A DNA stretch of 64,000 nucleotides from assembly GCA_964650885.1 (NCBI GenBank), contig CAZYXG010000002.1, forward strand, positions 1-64,000. The letters run 5' to 3'. The notes beneath the pieces were generated by a model. That model had not been told where the DNA came from. It made no database searches and saw only the letters and a list, made by a program, of their open reading frames with translations. Source of the stretch: JAPLFM01 sp964650885 (GTDB lineage Bacteria > Bacteroidota > Ignavibacteria > Kapaibacteriales > UBA2268). Of this stretch, positions 27,645 to 37,386 are shown piece by piece; the stretch's first letter is position 1, and each line of letters begins with the position of its first letter. The translations under genes were made by a program, and so were the position numbers.

Positions 27645-30092
27645 TTGAAAAATTACAGCAAAGAAGTTAAACTAAATCCATCACAACTTCGATGGATTTG
27701 TCCACCCGAGAAATTAAATTTCAGCACCACAGCTGAGTTATCTCCTTTGGATAAAATTGTGGGACAACCCCGTGCTATCGAATCAATTCGTATGGGAGCT
27801 AAGCTTTGGGCTCGTGGCTATAATATGTTTGTTACTGGGCTTTCAGGCACAGGAAGAATGTCCGCCGTGAAACAAATCTTGGACGAAATCACAACAGAAT
27901 GCCCAATGCTTTATGATTTCTTGTATGTAAATAATTTCAAAGATACATCAAAACCATTTTTAATCAGATTGCACAAAGGATCAGGCAAAGTTTTCCAAAA
28001 AGCAATTAAGGATAATATTGATGTAATCAAGCTCAGATTACCACTACTTTTTGAAGAAGAACCATTCCACACGGATCGCAAGAAAATAATCGAAAAGTAC
28101 AACAATACTGAAAGAAAAGCACTAAAAGACTTCGATAAAAAAATTGAAGCCGATGGCTTTGTTCGTGGTCAATTAGAGCTTGGCTCGGGGCATCCAGTTC
28201 AAGAAATTTTTGTTATAGTCAATGGCGAACCAGTTCAGATAGATCAAATTGATGAAATAGCTTCGACAGCTAAATTAAAAATTACTCAAATAAAAAAACT
28301 AAAAACACTTTATATTAAATATAAAGATGAGTTAGTTACTTTGGCGAGAAGCAGTTTTAAAAAAATGAAACTGCTTAAAGCTTCAGTTAATCTTACTGAC
28401 AAAGCTGCTGCTAAGCTCTATTTAGATAGTTTATTTTTGGATATAACCGAAAAGTACAAAACAGTTTTTGTTGAAGCATATATAGAAGATATGAAAGAAT
28501 TTATCTTGAATAATCTTCCATTATATGTTCCATCTACTAGCATTATACCTATTGCTTTGCAGGGCGATGAAAGCATACCTCAAGATATATATTCAGTGTT
28601 TGAAGTAAATCTATTATTGGATAACTCAGATTCCAATTGTGCTCCAACCATTATTGAAAGAATACCAAATTACACAAATCTATTCGGCACATTCGATAAA
28701 GTCTATGATGCTCGTGGTTTTTGGCGTTCCGACTTCTCTAAAATAAAAACTGGTTCACTTTTACAAGCAGACCAAGGTTACTTAATAGTAAATGCCGATG
28801 ATTTATTTAGCGAACCAGGCGTTTGGCAAGCACTAAAACGTGTATTGTTATATAGCAAATTGGAAATGCAAACAGTTGAGCAGTACTATCAAATGGCACA
28901 GTCTCACCTGAAACCAGAGCCAATTGATGTGAACTTAAAAATAATAATTATTGGTGGACAAACTCTTTATCGCTTCCTTTACGAAAACGAAAAAGGATTT
29001 AAAAAGATATTTAAAGTGAATGCACAGTTCGATTATGAAACTGATTTGACCGATGAATACATTGTTTACTATGCCCAATTTATTTCTAAAATTTGCAAGA
29101 AAGAAAATTTAGTTCATTGCACACAAGATGGTGTTGCTGAAATTATTCAATGGGCCGTAGCTCAATCTGGCTCACAAACTAAGATTACTCTTAAATTTTC
29201 CGACGTAGCTGATTTGCTTAGAGAAGCATCTTTCTATGATAGAGATATTAATAAAAAGTTTATTGACAAAGAAGATGTTAAAAAAGCAATATATTGGAAA
29301 CGCAAAAGAAGCGACCTTTACGATGAGAAAATGAAACAATCAATAATAGAAGGAGATGTATTGATTGATACTTTCGGCAGTCGTGTTGGTCAAATCAATG
29401 GTTTAACTGTTATGGACACTGGACAGTATAGTTTTGGAAAACCTGCCAGAATCACTGCAAATGTTTCTGCTGGCGACTCAGGAATCATAAATGTTGAAAG
29501 GGAAGTTGAACTTTCTGGCTCTATCCACGATAAAGCAGTAATGATTATTAATTCTTACTTACAAGAAAATTTTGGAAAAATTAAGCCAATATCACTTTCC
29601 ATTTCAATTGCTTTCGAGCAAAACTATGGCGGAATTGATGGCGATAGTGCATCTATAGCTGAAATGTATGTGCTTTATTCTGCTCTTACGAACATTCCTC
29701 TAACTCAACAGCTTGCCATCACTGGATCTATGAACCAAAAAGGCGATGTGCAGCCAATAGGAGGCTTAAATGAAAAGGTAACTGGTTACTTTGAGATTTG
29801 CAGAGATAGAGGATTAACTGGTACACAAGGTGTCGTAATCCCAATTCAAAACGTGAAAGATTTAATGCTTGATGACGAAATTACCGAAGCAGTAGAGCAA
29901 GGTAAATTCCACATTTATTCAATCAATAGAATTGAAGAAGGTGTTAAGTTATTCTTTGGAATTGAATATGAGGAATTCGATAAAAACGGAAAATTGACTA
30001 AAAACTGTTTGAAATATTTAATTGAGCATAATCTTGAAGAGCTGAGATTAGCTTCTGATTCCGACAACAAAAAAAGCAAGAAAAAGAAATAA
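27645..30092 (+). CDS. LonB-like ATP-dependent protease (AAA_32/Lon protease family)
   Basis: 815 aa. The TTG start at 27645 is chosen because residues 5-60 already match the family (LNPSQLRW..., ELSPLDKIVGQPRAIESI). The next ATG would remove this region. The P-loop is GLSGTGRMS, with Arg in place of the usual Lys, as is common in this Lon subfamily. A long helical insert and a degraded AAA part follow. The C-terminal Lon peptidase domain has Ser668 in DGDSAS and Lys711 in GGLNEKVTGY, 43 residues apart as in E. coli Lon. It degrades proteins in the cytoplasm; substrates are unknown. It lies 23 bases after the C25 gene and overlaps rpe by one base. Confidence 0.88.
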   Translation: MKNYSKEVKLNPSQLRWICPPEKLNFSTTAELSPLDKIVGQPRAIESIRMGAKLWARGYNMFVTGLSGTGRMSAVKQILDEITTECPMLYDFLYVNNFKDTSKPFLIRLHKGSGKVFQKAIKDNIDVIKLRLPLLFEEEPFHTDRKKIIEKYNNTERKALKDFDKKIEADGFVRGQLELGSGHPVQEIFVIVNGEPVQIDQIDEIASTAKLKITQIKKLKTLYIKYKDELVTLARSSFKKMKLLKASVNLTDKAAAKLYLDSLFLDITEKYKTVFVEAYIEDMKEFILNNLPLYVPSTSIIPIALQGDESIPQDIYSVFEVNLLLDNSDSNCAPTIIERIPNYTNLFGTFDKVYDARGFWRSDFSKIKTGSLLQADQGYLIVNADDLFSEPGVWQALKRVLLYSKLEMQTVEQYYQMAQSHLKPEPIDVNLKIIIIGGQTLYRFLYENEKGFKKIFKVNAQFDYETDLTDEYIVYYAQFISKICKKENLVHCTQDGVAEIIQWAVAQSGSQTKITLKFSDVADLLREASFYDRDINKKFIDKEDVKKAIYWKRKRSDLYDEKMKQSIIEGDVLIDTFGSRVGQINGLTVMDTGQYSFGKPARITANVSAGDSGIINVEREVELSGSIHDKAVMIINSYLQENFGKIKPISLSISIAFEQNYGGIDGDSASIAEMYVLYSALTNIPLTQQLAITGSMNQKGDVQPIGGLNEKVTGYFEICRDRGLTGTQGVVIPIQNVKDLMLDDEITEAVEQGKFHIYSINRIEEGVKLFFGIEYEEFDKNGKLTKNCLKYLIEHNLEELRLASDSDNKKSKKKK

Positions 30093-30760
30093 TGAGAAAT
30101 ATTAGAATTGCACCTTCGATGCTATCTTGCGATTTCGCAAATTTAGAATCGGAAGTGAGAAAATGTGAAACTGCCAAAATTGAAATACTGCACGTAGATG
30201 TAATGGATGGGCATTTTGTACCAAACATTACAATTGGCCCACTAATCGTAAATGCAATTAGACCCAAAACAGAGCTAATTCTTGATTGCCATTTAATGAT
30301 TTCCAATCCAGATAATTATATTGAAGATTTTCGAAAAGCTGGAGCTGATTGGATTTCTGTCCACGTGGAAGCGAGCAATCATTTACATCGAACTTTAAGC
30401 AGAATAAAAGAAATAGGAGCAAAAGCAGGGGCTGTTTTAAATCCTATCACTCCACTTGAATATGCATTTGAAGCAGCAGAATATTGCGATTTTATCCTGT
30501 TAATGTCCGTAAATCCAGGTTTTGGTGGACAAAGCTTTATTACTTCTTATTTGAAACGTTGCGAAAAGTTGAAAAACTATTTAATCAAAAATGGTTTGGA
30601 ACACGTATTTATTGAAGTAGATGGTGGAGTGAAAATAGATAATTGCTTAAAAATAGCAAATGCTGGCACAGATGTATTAGTTTCTGGCTCTGGTTTGTTC
30701 AGTGGTAACTTCGCCGAAAACGTAGTTGCAATGAATAAAGAGCTATCCAAAGCAAAATAA
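30092..30760 (+). CDS. rpe: ribulose-phosphate 3-epimerase
   Basis: 222 aa, standard length. A TIM-barrel enzyme interconverting D-ribulose 5-phosphate and D-xylulose 5-phosphate in the pentose phosphate pathway. Motifs are IAPSMLSCDFANL, HVDVMDGHFVPNITIGP (metal His/Asp), LDCHLMI, MSVNPGFGGQSF and the second catalytic Asp in EVDGGV. Its ATG shares a base with the TAA of the Lon-like gene (TAATG), indicating translational coupling. Confidence 0.96.
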   Translation: MRNIRIAPSMLSCDFANLESEVRKCETAKIEILHVDVMDGHFVPNITIGPLIVNAIRPKTELILDCHLMISNPDNYIEDFRKAGADWISVHVEASNHLHRTLSRIKEIGAKAGAVLNPITPLEYAFEAAEYCDFILLMSVNPGFGGQSFITSYLKRCEKLKNYLIKNGLEHVFIEVDGGVKIDNCLKIANAGTDVLVSGSGLFSGNFAENVVAMNKELSKAK

Positions 30761-30766
30761 TAACAA

Positions 30767-31894
30767 TTAGAAATTAAAATAAATTGTTACGTTGTGGTTG
30801 ATTTGGTTTTCTATTAAAAATTCTTTAGCCACAGAATAATCTATTGTAGTTTTAAAAGGCAAATTTTCTATATTTGGTCTTATGGATAATCCCAAAGACC
30901 ATTTATTCATTGGCAAAAGTTTTGAAACGTGATTGTCCTCGCTATAAAGTGCAATTCCACCTCGGAAACCTAAATATTCGTGTACTATGGCTTCCGCTCC
31001 TAAAACAAATGTAGGAGATTTTTCAAATTGATTAATAACTCCATCAACTGAAAAAATAATATATTTTCTAGCAGGTAGATATATCTCTTCGCTTTCCTCT
31101 TGATTGTCGGCCATTTTAGCATTTATTTTTTCGTCATCTAAGCCATATTGCCAAGCAACTCCTGTCCTTACTGAATATGGAATTTTATCAACATTATATT
31201 TATCTGTATTCCAAATCATAGTACCGCCCAAATTTTGAATAGTTGCTCCAAATGTAAACATTTCCAGCACATTGAACTTTGTGCCAATATCAATTCCAAA
31301 ACCATCTGCATAAAGTCCAGAGCTTTGCAAGTTTTGTTTGAAAAACTTAGTAGCAACTCCAATAGACATAGACTCTTTTTTATAAGCCACACCCATTGCT
31401 AAATTGTATTGCCAATCGGTAAATCTTCCTAACTCTCTTCCACGTGCATCTCTTGCTGTAAAACCACCAGAATTAAAGCTATTCAATCCAATTCCTATTC
31501 CAATATTCTCATTAATAGACTGACCGTAAGCAAAATTCGAATAAATTCTGTCGAAGCCAGCATTTGTAACTGAAGTAACAATATTTGCACTCTCGGAAAG
31601 GTTAGTAAGCCCAGCAGGATTATAGAATAATGTAGTTGCATCATCGCTTATAGCTGTGAAAGCTCCACTCATTCCAGAAGCTCTAGCGCCAATATCCCTA
31701 AAAGAATACGCAGCTGAATAACCACCACCAGAATTTTGTGCTAAAAGATTGAAAGACATTAAAAATGCAAACAAAATAAAATTCAATAAGAAAGCAAATA
31801 ATAGCGAAAGATAGTACTTCGCATTTTTTTGCTTCAGATAAGAATTATTTGGATAAAATTCGCCAATCCAAAAATCTTGTTTAATATTAGTCAT
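30767..31894 (-). CDS. PorV/PorQ-family outer-membrane barrel protein (T9SS)
   Basis: 375 aa. A long N-region (about 27 residues) precedes a hydrophobic signal core (YYLSLLFAFLLNFILFAFLMSF) with cleavage near LLAQ. The mature start AAYSFRDIGARASGMSGAFTAISDDATTLFYNPAGL is the hallmark of PorV/PorQ and the FadL-like UPF0164 group. Strands of a 14-stranded barrel follow to the terminal VTIYFNF. PorV shuttles folded T9SS cargo from the translocon to the PorU sortase. Location near the C25 peptidase gene and next to two sorting-domain genes supports a T9SS role. Which PorV paralogue it is cannot be told. Confidence 0.8.
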   Translation of the reverse strand: MTNIKQDFWIGEFYPNNSYLKQKNAKYYLSLLFAFLLNFILFAFLMSFNLLAQNSGGGYSAAYSFRDIGARASGMSGAFTAISDDATTLFYNPAGLTNLSESANIVTSVTNAGFDRIYSNFAYGQSINENIGIGIGLNSFNSGGFTARDARGRELGRFTDWQYNLAMGVAYKKESMSIGVATKFFKQNLQSSGLYADGFGIDIGTKFNVLEMFTFGATIQNLGGTMIWNTDKYNVDKIPYSVRTGVAWQYGLDDEKINAKMADNQEESEEIYLPARKYIIFSVDGVINQFEKSPTFVLGAEAIVHEYLGFRGGIALYSEDNHVSKLLPMNKWSLGLSIRPNIENLPFKTTIDYSVAKEFLIENQINHNVTIYFNF

Positions 31895-31898
31895 TTGT

Positions 31899-32366
31899 TT
31901 ACCTTGAAATAATGAACTTCTCGGCTTTTCTTATGCCTTTGAAGTACAAAACGCAGAGGTATATACCATTTGGTAAGCTAACAGTGGAAAATTCAAATTT
32001 ATCGTCACCCTTTTTCGGGTAACCTCTATAAATTTCAAGAACTTCTTTCCCCAGCATATTATAGACAACAAGACCCATTTCACTGTTGTAATCGTCTAAT
32101 TCGATTATTGCAGTCATTCTTTCTTTGCCATTGCTATAAAGCTGTTTGAATCTAGCACTTGAGCCACTTGAATCAATACCGTAAACTCTTTGTTCACTTA
32201 CTCTGCTTGATTTATTTTTAGCAAAATTAGTGCCATTGGTTTTTTGTGAGGATTTTTTTAAAAATTGGTAGTTTAAAATAGGATTTGCTTCTGATTTCAA
32301 AGAAAATGAAATCAAATACGTTACAATTAGTAGAAGTGTAATGTTATTTTTTGTAGATTGTAACAA
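31899..32366 (-). CDS. small secreted protein with T9SS sorting domain
   Basis: 155 aa, read from a TTG at 32366; no ATG gives the signal peptide, so the start is uncertain. The first ~27 residues form a signal peptide (NNITLLLIVTYLISFSLKSEA). A short unstructured, Ser/Asn-rich linker follows. The last ~75 residues are a type A sorting domain (GLVVYNMLGKEVLEIYRG..., LPNGIYLCVLYFKG, KAEKFIISR). There is almost no cargo, so this is close to a free sorting domain. It precedes the porV-like gene by four bases, suggesting one transcript. Its start region overlaps the upstream frame of the divergent vWA gene. Confidence 0.65.
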   Translation of the reverse strand: MLQSTKNNITLLLIVTYLISFSLKSEANPILNYQFLKKSSQKTNGTNFAKNKSSRVSEQRVYGIDSSGSSARFKQLYSNGKERMTAIIELDDYNSEMGLVVYNMLGKEVLEIYRGYPKKGDDKFEFSTVSLPNGIYLCVLYFKGIRKAEKFIISR

Positions 32367-32421
32367 ATCAGACGCTTTTAGGTTATTTTCTTTAGAAAAT
32401 TATTTGTTTTCCAAAAAAAGA

Positions 32422-35400
32422 ATGAAATATAAAGTAATATACATATTTTTTCTGTGCTTGTTTCAAATGCAATCACAAAATTTGAAGATTTACAATGTAA
32501 ATACTAGTAACTATCCAAGTGTTACTGCTAAAGTTGTTGTAAACGATTCAATGGGGAACATAATTTATGGTTTGACCAAAAGTAACTTCCTGCTTCAAGA
32601 AAATGGCAATTTGGTTACCGATTTTACTTTAACTTGCCCAACAGCAAGCTCTCCAAATCCTTTATCTACTATTCTATTGCTAGATATATCAACTTCTATG
32701 AAAGTAAACAACAGATTGTCTTTGCTAAGGGCTTCAGCTGATTTGTGGCTTAAAAATATGGATTTGAAACTCGATGAGACAGCAATTGTAACTTTTGCCG
32801 ATTATGCTATTCTAAATTCTAATTTCACCAATGATACAGCTAAGCTTAGAAAATCAATAGAAATCATTAAACTTAGAGATGGTACAGATTTCAATCAAGC
32901 TTTTAACAATATGTTCTTTGGTGCTTTGAAAGTATCCCAAAATTCCAAAAATCGTCCTAATATAATCTTACTCACAGACGGAGTAGGGGATTTGGATGAA
33001 GAAGATGTAATCTTAAAAGCTATTGCTCAAAATGCGACTATTCATTGTGTAACTATTGAGATGGATATTCCAGAAAATCTAAAAAAAATTGTGGAAGCTA
33101 CTGGTGGTCTATATTTCTCTAAACTTTATAATGAAAATCAAGTGTTAGATGCATTTGGTATGATTAAAACATTAATCACTTACAATAAACCCTGCACTAT
33201 TGCTTGGGAATCTGGCGGTTGCCTGAACGACAAAGATGCAAAACTTATATATTTGCCATTGGACATCTCTAACAATATTCAATTCAATGGGATTGACACA
33301 TTAAAGCCAAAATTAGAAATAGATAAACCGTATAAATATTTTTCTGATTTCTCTCGCAGTGAAATTCTAACTATTACAGCTCGCAATTCAGACATTCAGA
33401 TAAATGGAATTTCTATGAATAGACAAAATTTCAATTTTGCTTATTTGGATAGTATTCCCAAGCCAAACTTCATACTGAAAAAAGATCAATCATTTAAAAT
33501 CAATATATTTACAAATAAAGTTGGCGATGAGTTTGTGCTGTGCACTTATACGATAGATGCCTCTACTTGCTCTGGAAATCAAATTCTTGCTTCTTATGGT
33601 AAGTCAGGAGTAACACCTGGTAGTAACAATATTCGAATTATTATTCCAAATGGAGGAGAAGAATTTCCTGCGGGTTCAACTCAACCAATTAAATGGACTG
33701 GCACAATTCCTAATCAAGCTATCAAAGTGGAAACTTCCACAAATGAGGGAAAACAGTGGACGCAAGTAAACAACCCCATAATTAAAAACACCATACTCTG
33801 GGAAACCCCAAACATCAATTCAACAAAATGTTTAGCAAGAGTTACTCAATCAGATTCCAGCTATGGCAAAAATTATATGAACATCAGCACTGATTCCATT
33901 ACAATTTATTCTGTGGATTGGTCCAACGATGGAAATAAAATAGCTGCTGCAAGGCAAGATTCCGCAATTTCGATTTATAACGCAATATCTGGCAAATTAA
34001 TTACGACTAGAAAATATCACAACGGAGTTGTAAAAGCAATTCGTTGGAGTCCCGATGGTATTCGCCTCATTTCAGGTGGTTCAGATTCAGTTGCCTATAT
34101 CTATGACTCATTTTCAAGCCAAATAACTGACACAATTAAAGGTTTCAATGGCGAAATTAACACAATAGATTGGAATAGCATTGGCAATTCTATTGTTTTT
34201 GGCTGCTCCGATAGCACAATTAGCACTTTGACTTTTGAATCGGGTGGTGGTAAAACATTTAAAAGAAGTAAAGTTGCAAACGGAAAAATTAACGCAGTTC
34301 GCTTTAGCCCAAATTCTGAATTTATTGCTGTTGCTGCAAACGATAGCTTAGTAAAAATTATTGACGCTAAAAGATTATTAATTATTGATACATGCTTCGA
34401 TGTCAATACAATAAGCTCCCGCACAAGTCATAATGGCTTCGTTTCGGGTGTGGCTTTCAATAAAAAAGGCGATAAAATTGTTTCGGTTGGAAGTGGACAA
34501 GATAAATTAGCCAAAGTGTGGAGTGTAATCCCTGGCAAACCTACTTTGCTTTTCACATATAGAAATCACCTAAGCAGTCTGCTTTCTGTGGATTGGTCTT
34601 GGTATTCAGATTTAATTGCAACTTGCGGAATTGACTCTAAAGTAAATGTATGGGTCTATGCCAATGGGCAATCAATTGAAAAGTATAATTTCAATAGCAA
34701 TTGGAATCAATTTAGTGTAAAGTTCAGTCCAGACGGTTCGAGAGTTGTTGTGGGTACAGATGGAATCAATCAAAAAGAGAAAATAAATCTATATTCAATT
34801 GATATTTTCCCATTCCAACAAGCTACTTCCGATAGCACTTTTTCGCTTGTTAAATATAATTTTGCAGGACAAAATGTAAATTTTGGAGATGTGAAAGTTG
34901 GAAAAATCACACAAAAAGAATATCCTTTAAATGACTATTTTACAATGACTTCCAATGGTACGGTTAAGATTGATTCTTTAATTGTTCCTTCTAATTTATT
35001 CACGGCAAGTTTGAGTGGTAATCTTGTTACTAAAACTTCCCAAGCCACTATAGGTTTCTATTTCACACCACCTACAGTCGGAGCATTTAGTTCAGATCTT
35101 TTCATTTATACAAGTATTGGCAAATTTACATATAAAATCATTGGCAATGGAATTCAAAACGATATTGAAATCAACGATTATAATTTTGGTAAAATTGAAA
35201 ACTTAAGTACTAAGGAATCAAAAGTAATTGAACTACTAAATAAAACAAATAGAACAATAAACATTAAGAATATAACACTTACTCAAAATCAAGAAGTATT
35301 TAAATTTTTAGAAAACTACACAAACTTTTCATTATCCCCATATCAAAAAGACACAATTAGAATAAATTTTGAACCAAAAGTATCAGAAGTTTTTGGTTCA

Positions 35401-37386
35401 CAGTTAGATATAGAAACTTCTTCAGATACAATCAATTCATTTGTTTTAGGTGAATCGGCCGAACCTAATTTGATTTATCCTGACTCAGTAGATTTGGGAA
35501 CATTAGTTTGCGATTTAAGAATATTAACAAAGATAAAGCTAATCAATACTGGTAAGTTTCCATTTAAAACAACAGATGTAAAATTTGCTAAGGATAATTT
35601 CCGTTGTTATCAGCCAATATTTACAATCGCTCCAAAAGATAGTTTCGAAATTGAATTACTATTCGATAATCCTGTTTCTAATAATTTTAGCGATACTTTA
35701 TATATATACTCAAGTAATCTTAAATATAAGAATGTGATTGCAATACCACTAAAGTATATGTACTTCGATAAAACTTTTACATTCAATAAAAACAAAATTG
35801 AATATAAGAATGTTGAGCCAAATACAGTATCTTATAGCACTTTGGAAATTACTAACACCAGCAAAGTTCCTTTTGCTTGGGCTTTGCCTCTACCTTTAAT
35901 AATTAATCAGTATTTTTCAATTGAAAGTTACTCTCCGAATCCGACTGTTTCTGGAGCAACTTCCACAATTACATTCAAGTTCAATGGTGGTGAAAAAGGA
36001 TTAGTTTCTAATTTTGAATTCCCGTTCACAATTTGTGATAATTCCAATACTTTAACACTTTTTGCTTATGTTAAAAGTGATAATCCATTAATACTAACTT
36101 CATCTTTAAAGCATAATGACTTATTGTGTAGCGATTCGAGCCAAACTTATAGTGTCAATGTAAATAATGCTGGGGGAGATGTCCTAAAAATATCCTCAAT
36201 TGAATTTGCAGGAGCGAATAAAGACAATTTCATCTTAATAGACAAATTGCCATTTGAATTAAATTTCGGTGAGAATAAAGAAATCAATTACAGTATAAAT
36301 ACAAATAAATCAGGTGTTTATAAAGCTGATTTGAAAATAAAATGCAACGATGCAAACTATGCTAAAACAGATTCAAGTGTAATTATTCCAATGCAATTCA
36401 ATAAATATGAATCTAGCTTCAATCTTTCTATTAACTCATTGGAATTCAAATTTATTGGACTTAATAACCCAGGTTCTCAAAGTATTGAGGTAATCAATAC
36501 TGGTACTCAGAGTTTATATCTAAATCAATCTAATTTAAGTGATTATGATATTACTATTAACCCCAATCCAGTGCCAGTTGGAGCTAGTGGAACTGTTACT
36601 ATCCTATATAAAGGAAACGTCCCAACCAATATTCAATTAAGTGATTTAGTGTTGTTTGATTCATGCAATAATACAAACTTATTGAGTCTAAAAGTTCTCC
36701 CTGCCGATTTGGCAAGTTTCGATTTGCAAGTTGCTAGCGACACGATAGATGTTGGTGATATATTTGAAATACCAATACGCTTATCGAATGGTTATAAACT
36801 TGAACAATCTAATTTAGAAGCCATTACAGTGAAATTCTCTGTGAATAGAACTATATTGCAAAATCAAGGGTTAATTGATAACTCAACTACTTTAAGCAAC
36901 AATGAGCGTATGTTTAGTGTACGTTTCCCAATTGTTAATTATAATGAAATAGAGCTTGGCAAATTGAAATTCAAATGCCTTTGGGGTAATGACTCCATTA
37001 GCAGAATAGAGATTAAAGAAATTAAATATGAAGGAAAGAACGTATCAGCTATAAATACTAATAAGTTAAATGGTTTTGCTTTGGTAAATGATTTATGTTA
37101 TGCTGGTGGTAAAAGATTATTTGTAGATAAATTTAGCAGTACTAATAGCATCAGTTTCTCATTCGATGAAAGTGGACAACTGATTGTTAATACTAAAACT
37201 CCATTAACTTTACATTCACTTACTTTAAATTCTGCAAACGGCAGCCAATTACTAAATGAGTCCATATTAATGTTAATTTCAGGTAATAACAAAATAAAAA
37301 CCCCAAAATTAACTTCTGGGGTTTATCTAATTCATTATGAATTCAATGGAGTGAAAAATTCTCAAAAGATTGTTGTAACCTATTGA
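32422..37386 (+). CDS. giant secreted protein: vWA, WD40 propeller, ASH-like repeats, T9SS tail
   Basis: 1655 aa from ATG 32422. The longer frame from 32341 has no signal peptide at its start, whereas MKYKVIYIFFLCLFQMQSQ is a good one. The vWA domain (about 80-265) has an intact MIDAS: DISTS at 88-92, the Thr in DGTDFN and LTDGVGD. An Ig-like segment follows (about 400-490). WD40-type blades span about 495-790 (SVDWSNDGNKIAAA, AIRWSPDGIRLISGGSD, AVRFSPNSEFIAVAAND). Several ASH/choice-of-anchor-like beta domains span about 800-1420. The last ~80 residues resemble a T9SS sorting domain ending SGVYLIHYEF...KIVVTY. It is probably a surface adhesin or scaffold. The stop overlaps the convergent pirin gene by seven bases. 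Confidence 0.8.
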   Translation: MKYKVIYIFFLCLFQMQSQNLKIYNVNTSNYPSVTAKVVVNDSMGNIIYGLTKSNFLLQENGNLVTDFTLTCPTASSPNPLSTILLLDISTSMKVNNRLSLLRASADLWLKNMDLKLDETAIVTFADYAILNSNFTNDTAKLRKSIEIIKLRDGTDFNQAFNNMFFGALKVSQNSKNRPNIILLTDGVGDLDEEDVILKAIAQNATIHCVTIEMDIPENLKKIVEATGGLYFSKLYNENQVLDAFGMIKTLITYNKPCTIAWESGGCLNDKDAKLIYLPLDISNNIQFNGIDTLKPKLEIDKPYKYFSDFSRSEILTITARNSDIQINGISMNRQNFNFAYLDSIPKPNFILKKDQSFKINIFTNKVGDEFVLCTYTIDASTCSGNQILASYGKSGVTPGSNNIRIIIPNGGEEFPAGSTQPIKWTGTIPNQAIKVETSTNEGKQWTQVNNPIIKNTILWETPNINSTKCLARVTQSDSSYGKNYMNISTDSITIYSVDWSNDGNKIAAARQDSAISIYNAISGKLITTRKYHNGVVKAIRWSPDGIRLISGGSDSVAYIYDSFSSQITDTIKGFNGEINTIDWNSIGNSIVFGCSDSTISTLTFESGGGKTFKRSKVANGKINAVRFSPNSEFIAVAANDSLVKIIDAKRLLIIDTCFDVNTISSRTSHNGFVSGVAFNKKGDKIVSVGSGQDKLAKVWSVIPGKPTLLFTYRNHLSSLLSVDWSWYSDLIATCGIDSKVNVWVYANGQSIEKYNFNSNWNQFSVKFSPDGSRVVVGTDGINQKEKINLYSIDIFPFQQATSDSTFSLVKYNFAGQNVNFGDVKVGKITQKEYPLNDYFTMTSNGTVKIDSLIVPSNLFTASLSGNLVTKTSQATIGFYFTPPTVGAFSSDLFIYTSIGKFTYKIIGNGIQNDIEINDYNFGKIENLSTKESKVIELLNKTNRTINIKNITLTQNQEVFKFLENYTNFSLSPYQKDTIRINFEPKVSEVFGSQLDIETSSDTINSFVLGESAEPNLIYPDSVDLGTLVCDLRILTKIKLINTGKFPFKTTDVKFAKDNFRCYQPIFTIAPKDSFEIELLFDNPVSNNFSDTLYIYSSNLKYKNVIAIPLKYMYFDKTFTFNKNKIEYKNVEPNTVSYSTLEITNTSKVPFAWALPLPLIINQYFSIESYSPNPTVSGATSTITFKFNGGEKGLVSNFEFPFTICDNSNTLTLFAYVKSDNPLILTSSLKHNDLLCSDSSQTYSVNVNNAGGDVLKISSIEFAGANKDNFILIDKLPFELNFGENKEINYSINTNKSGVYKADLKIKCNDANYAKTDSSVIIPMQFNKYESSFNLSINSLEFKFIGLNNPGSQSIEVINTGTQSLYLNQSNLSDYDITINPNPVPVGASGTVTILYKGNVPTNIQLSDLVLFDSCNNTNLLSLKVLPADLASFDLQVASDTIDVGDIFEIPIRLSNGYKLEQSNLEAITVKFSVNRTILQNQGLIDNSTTLSNNERMFSVRFPIVNYNEIELGKLKFKCLWGNDSISRIEIKEIKYEGKNVSAINTNKLNGFALVNDLCYAGGKRLFVDKFSSTNSISFSFDESGQLIVNTKTPLTLHSLTLNSANGSQLLNESILMLISGNNKIKTPKLTSGVYLIHYEFNGVKNSQKIVVTY

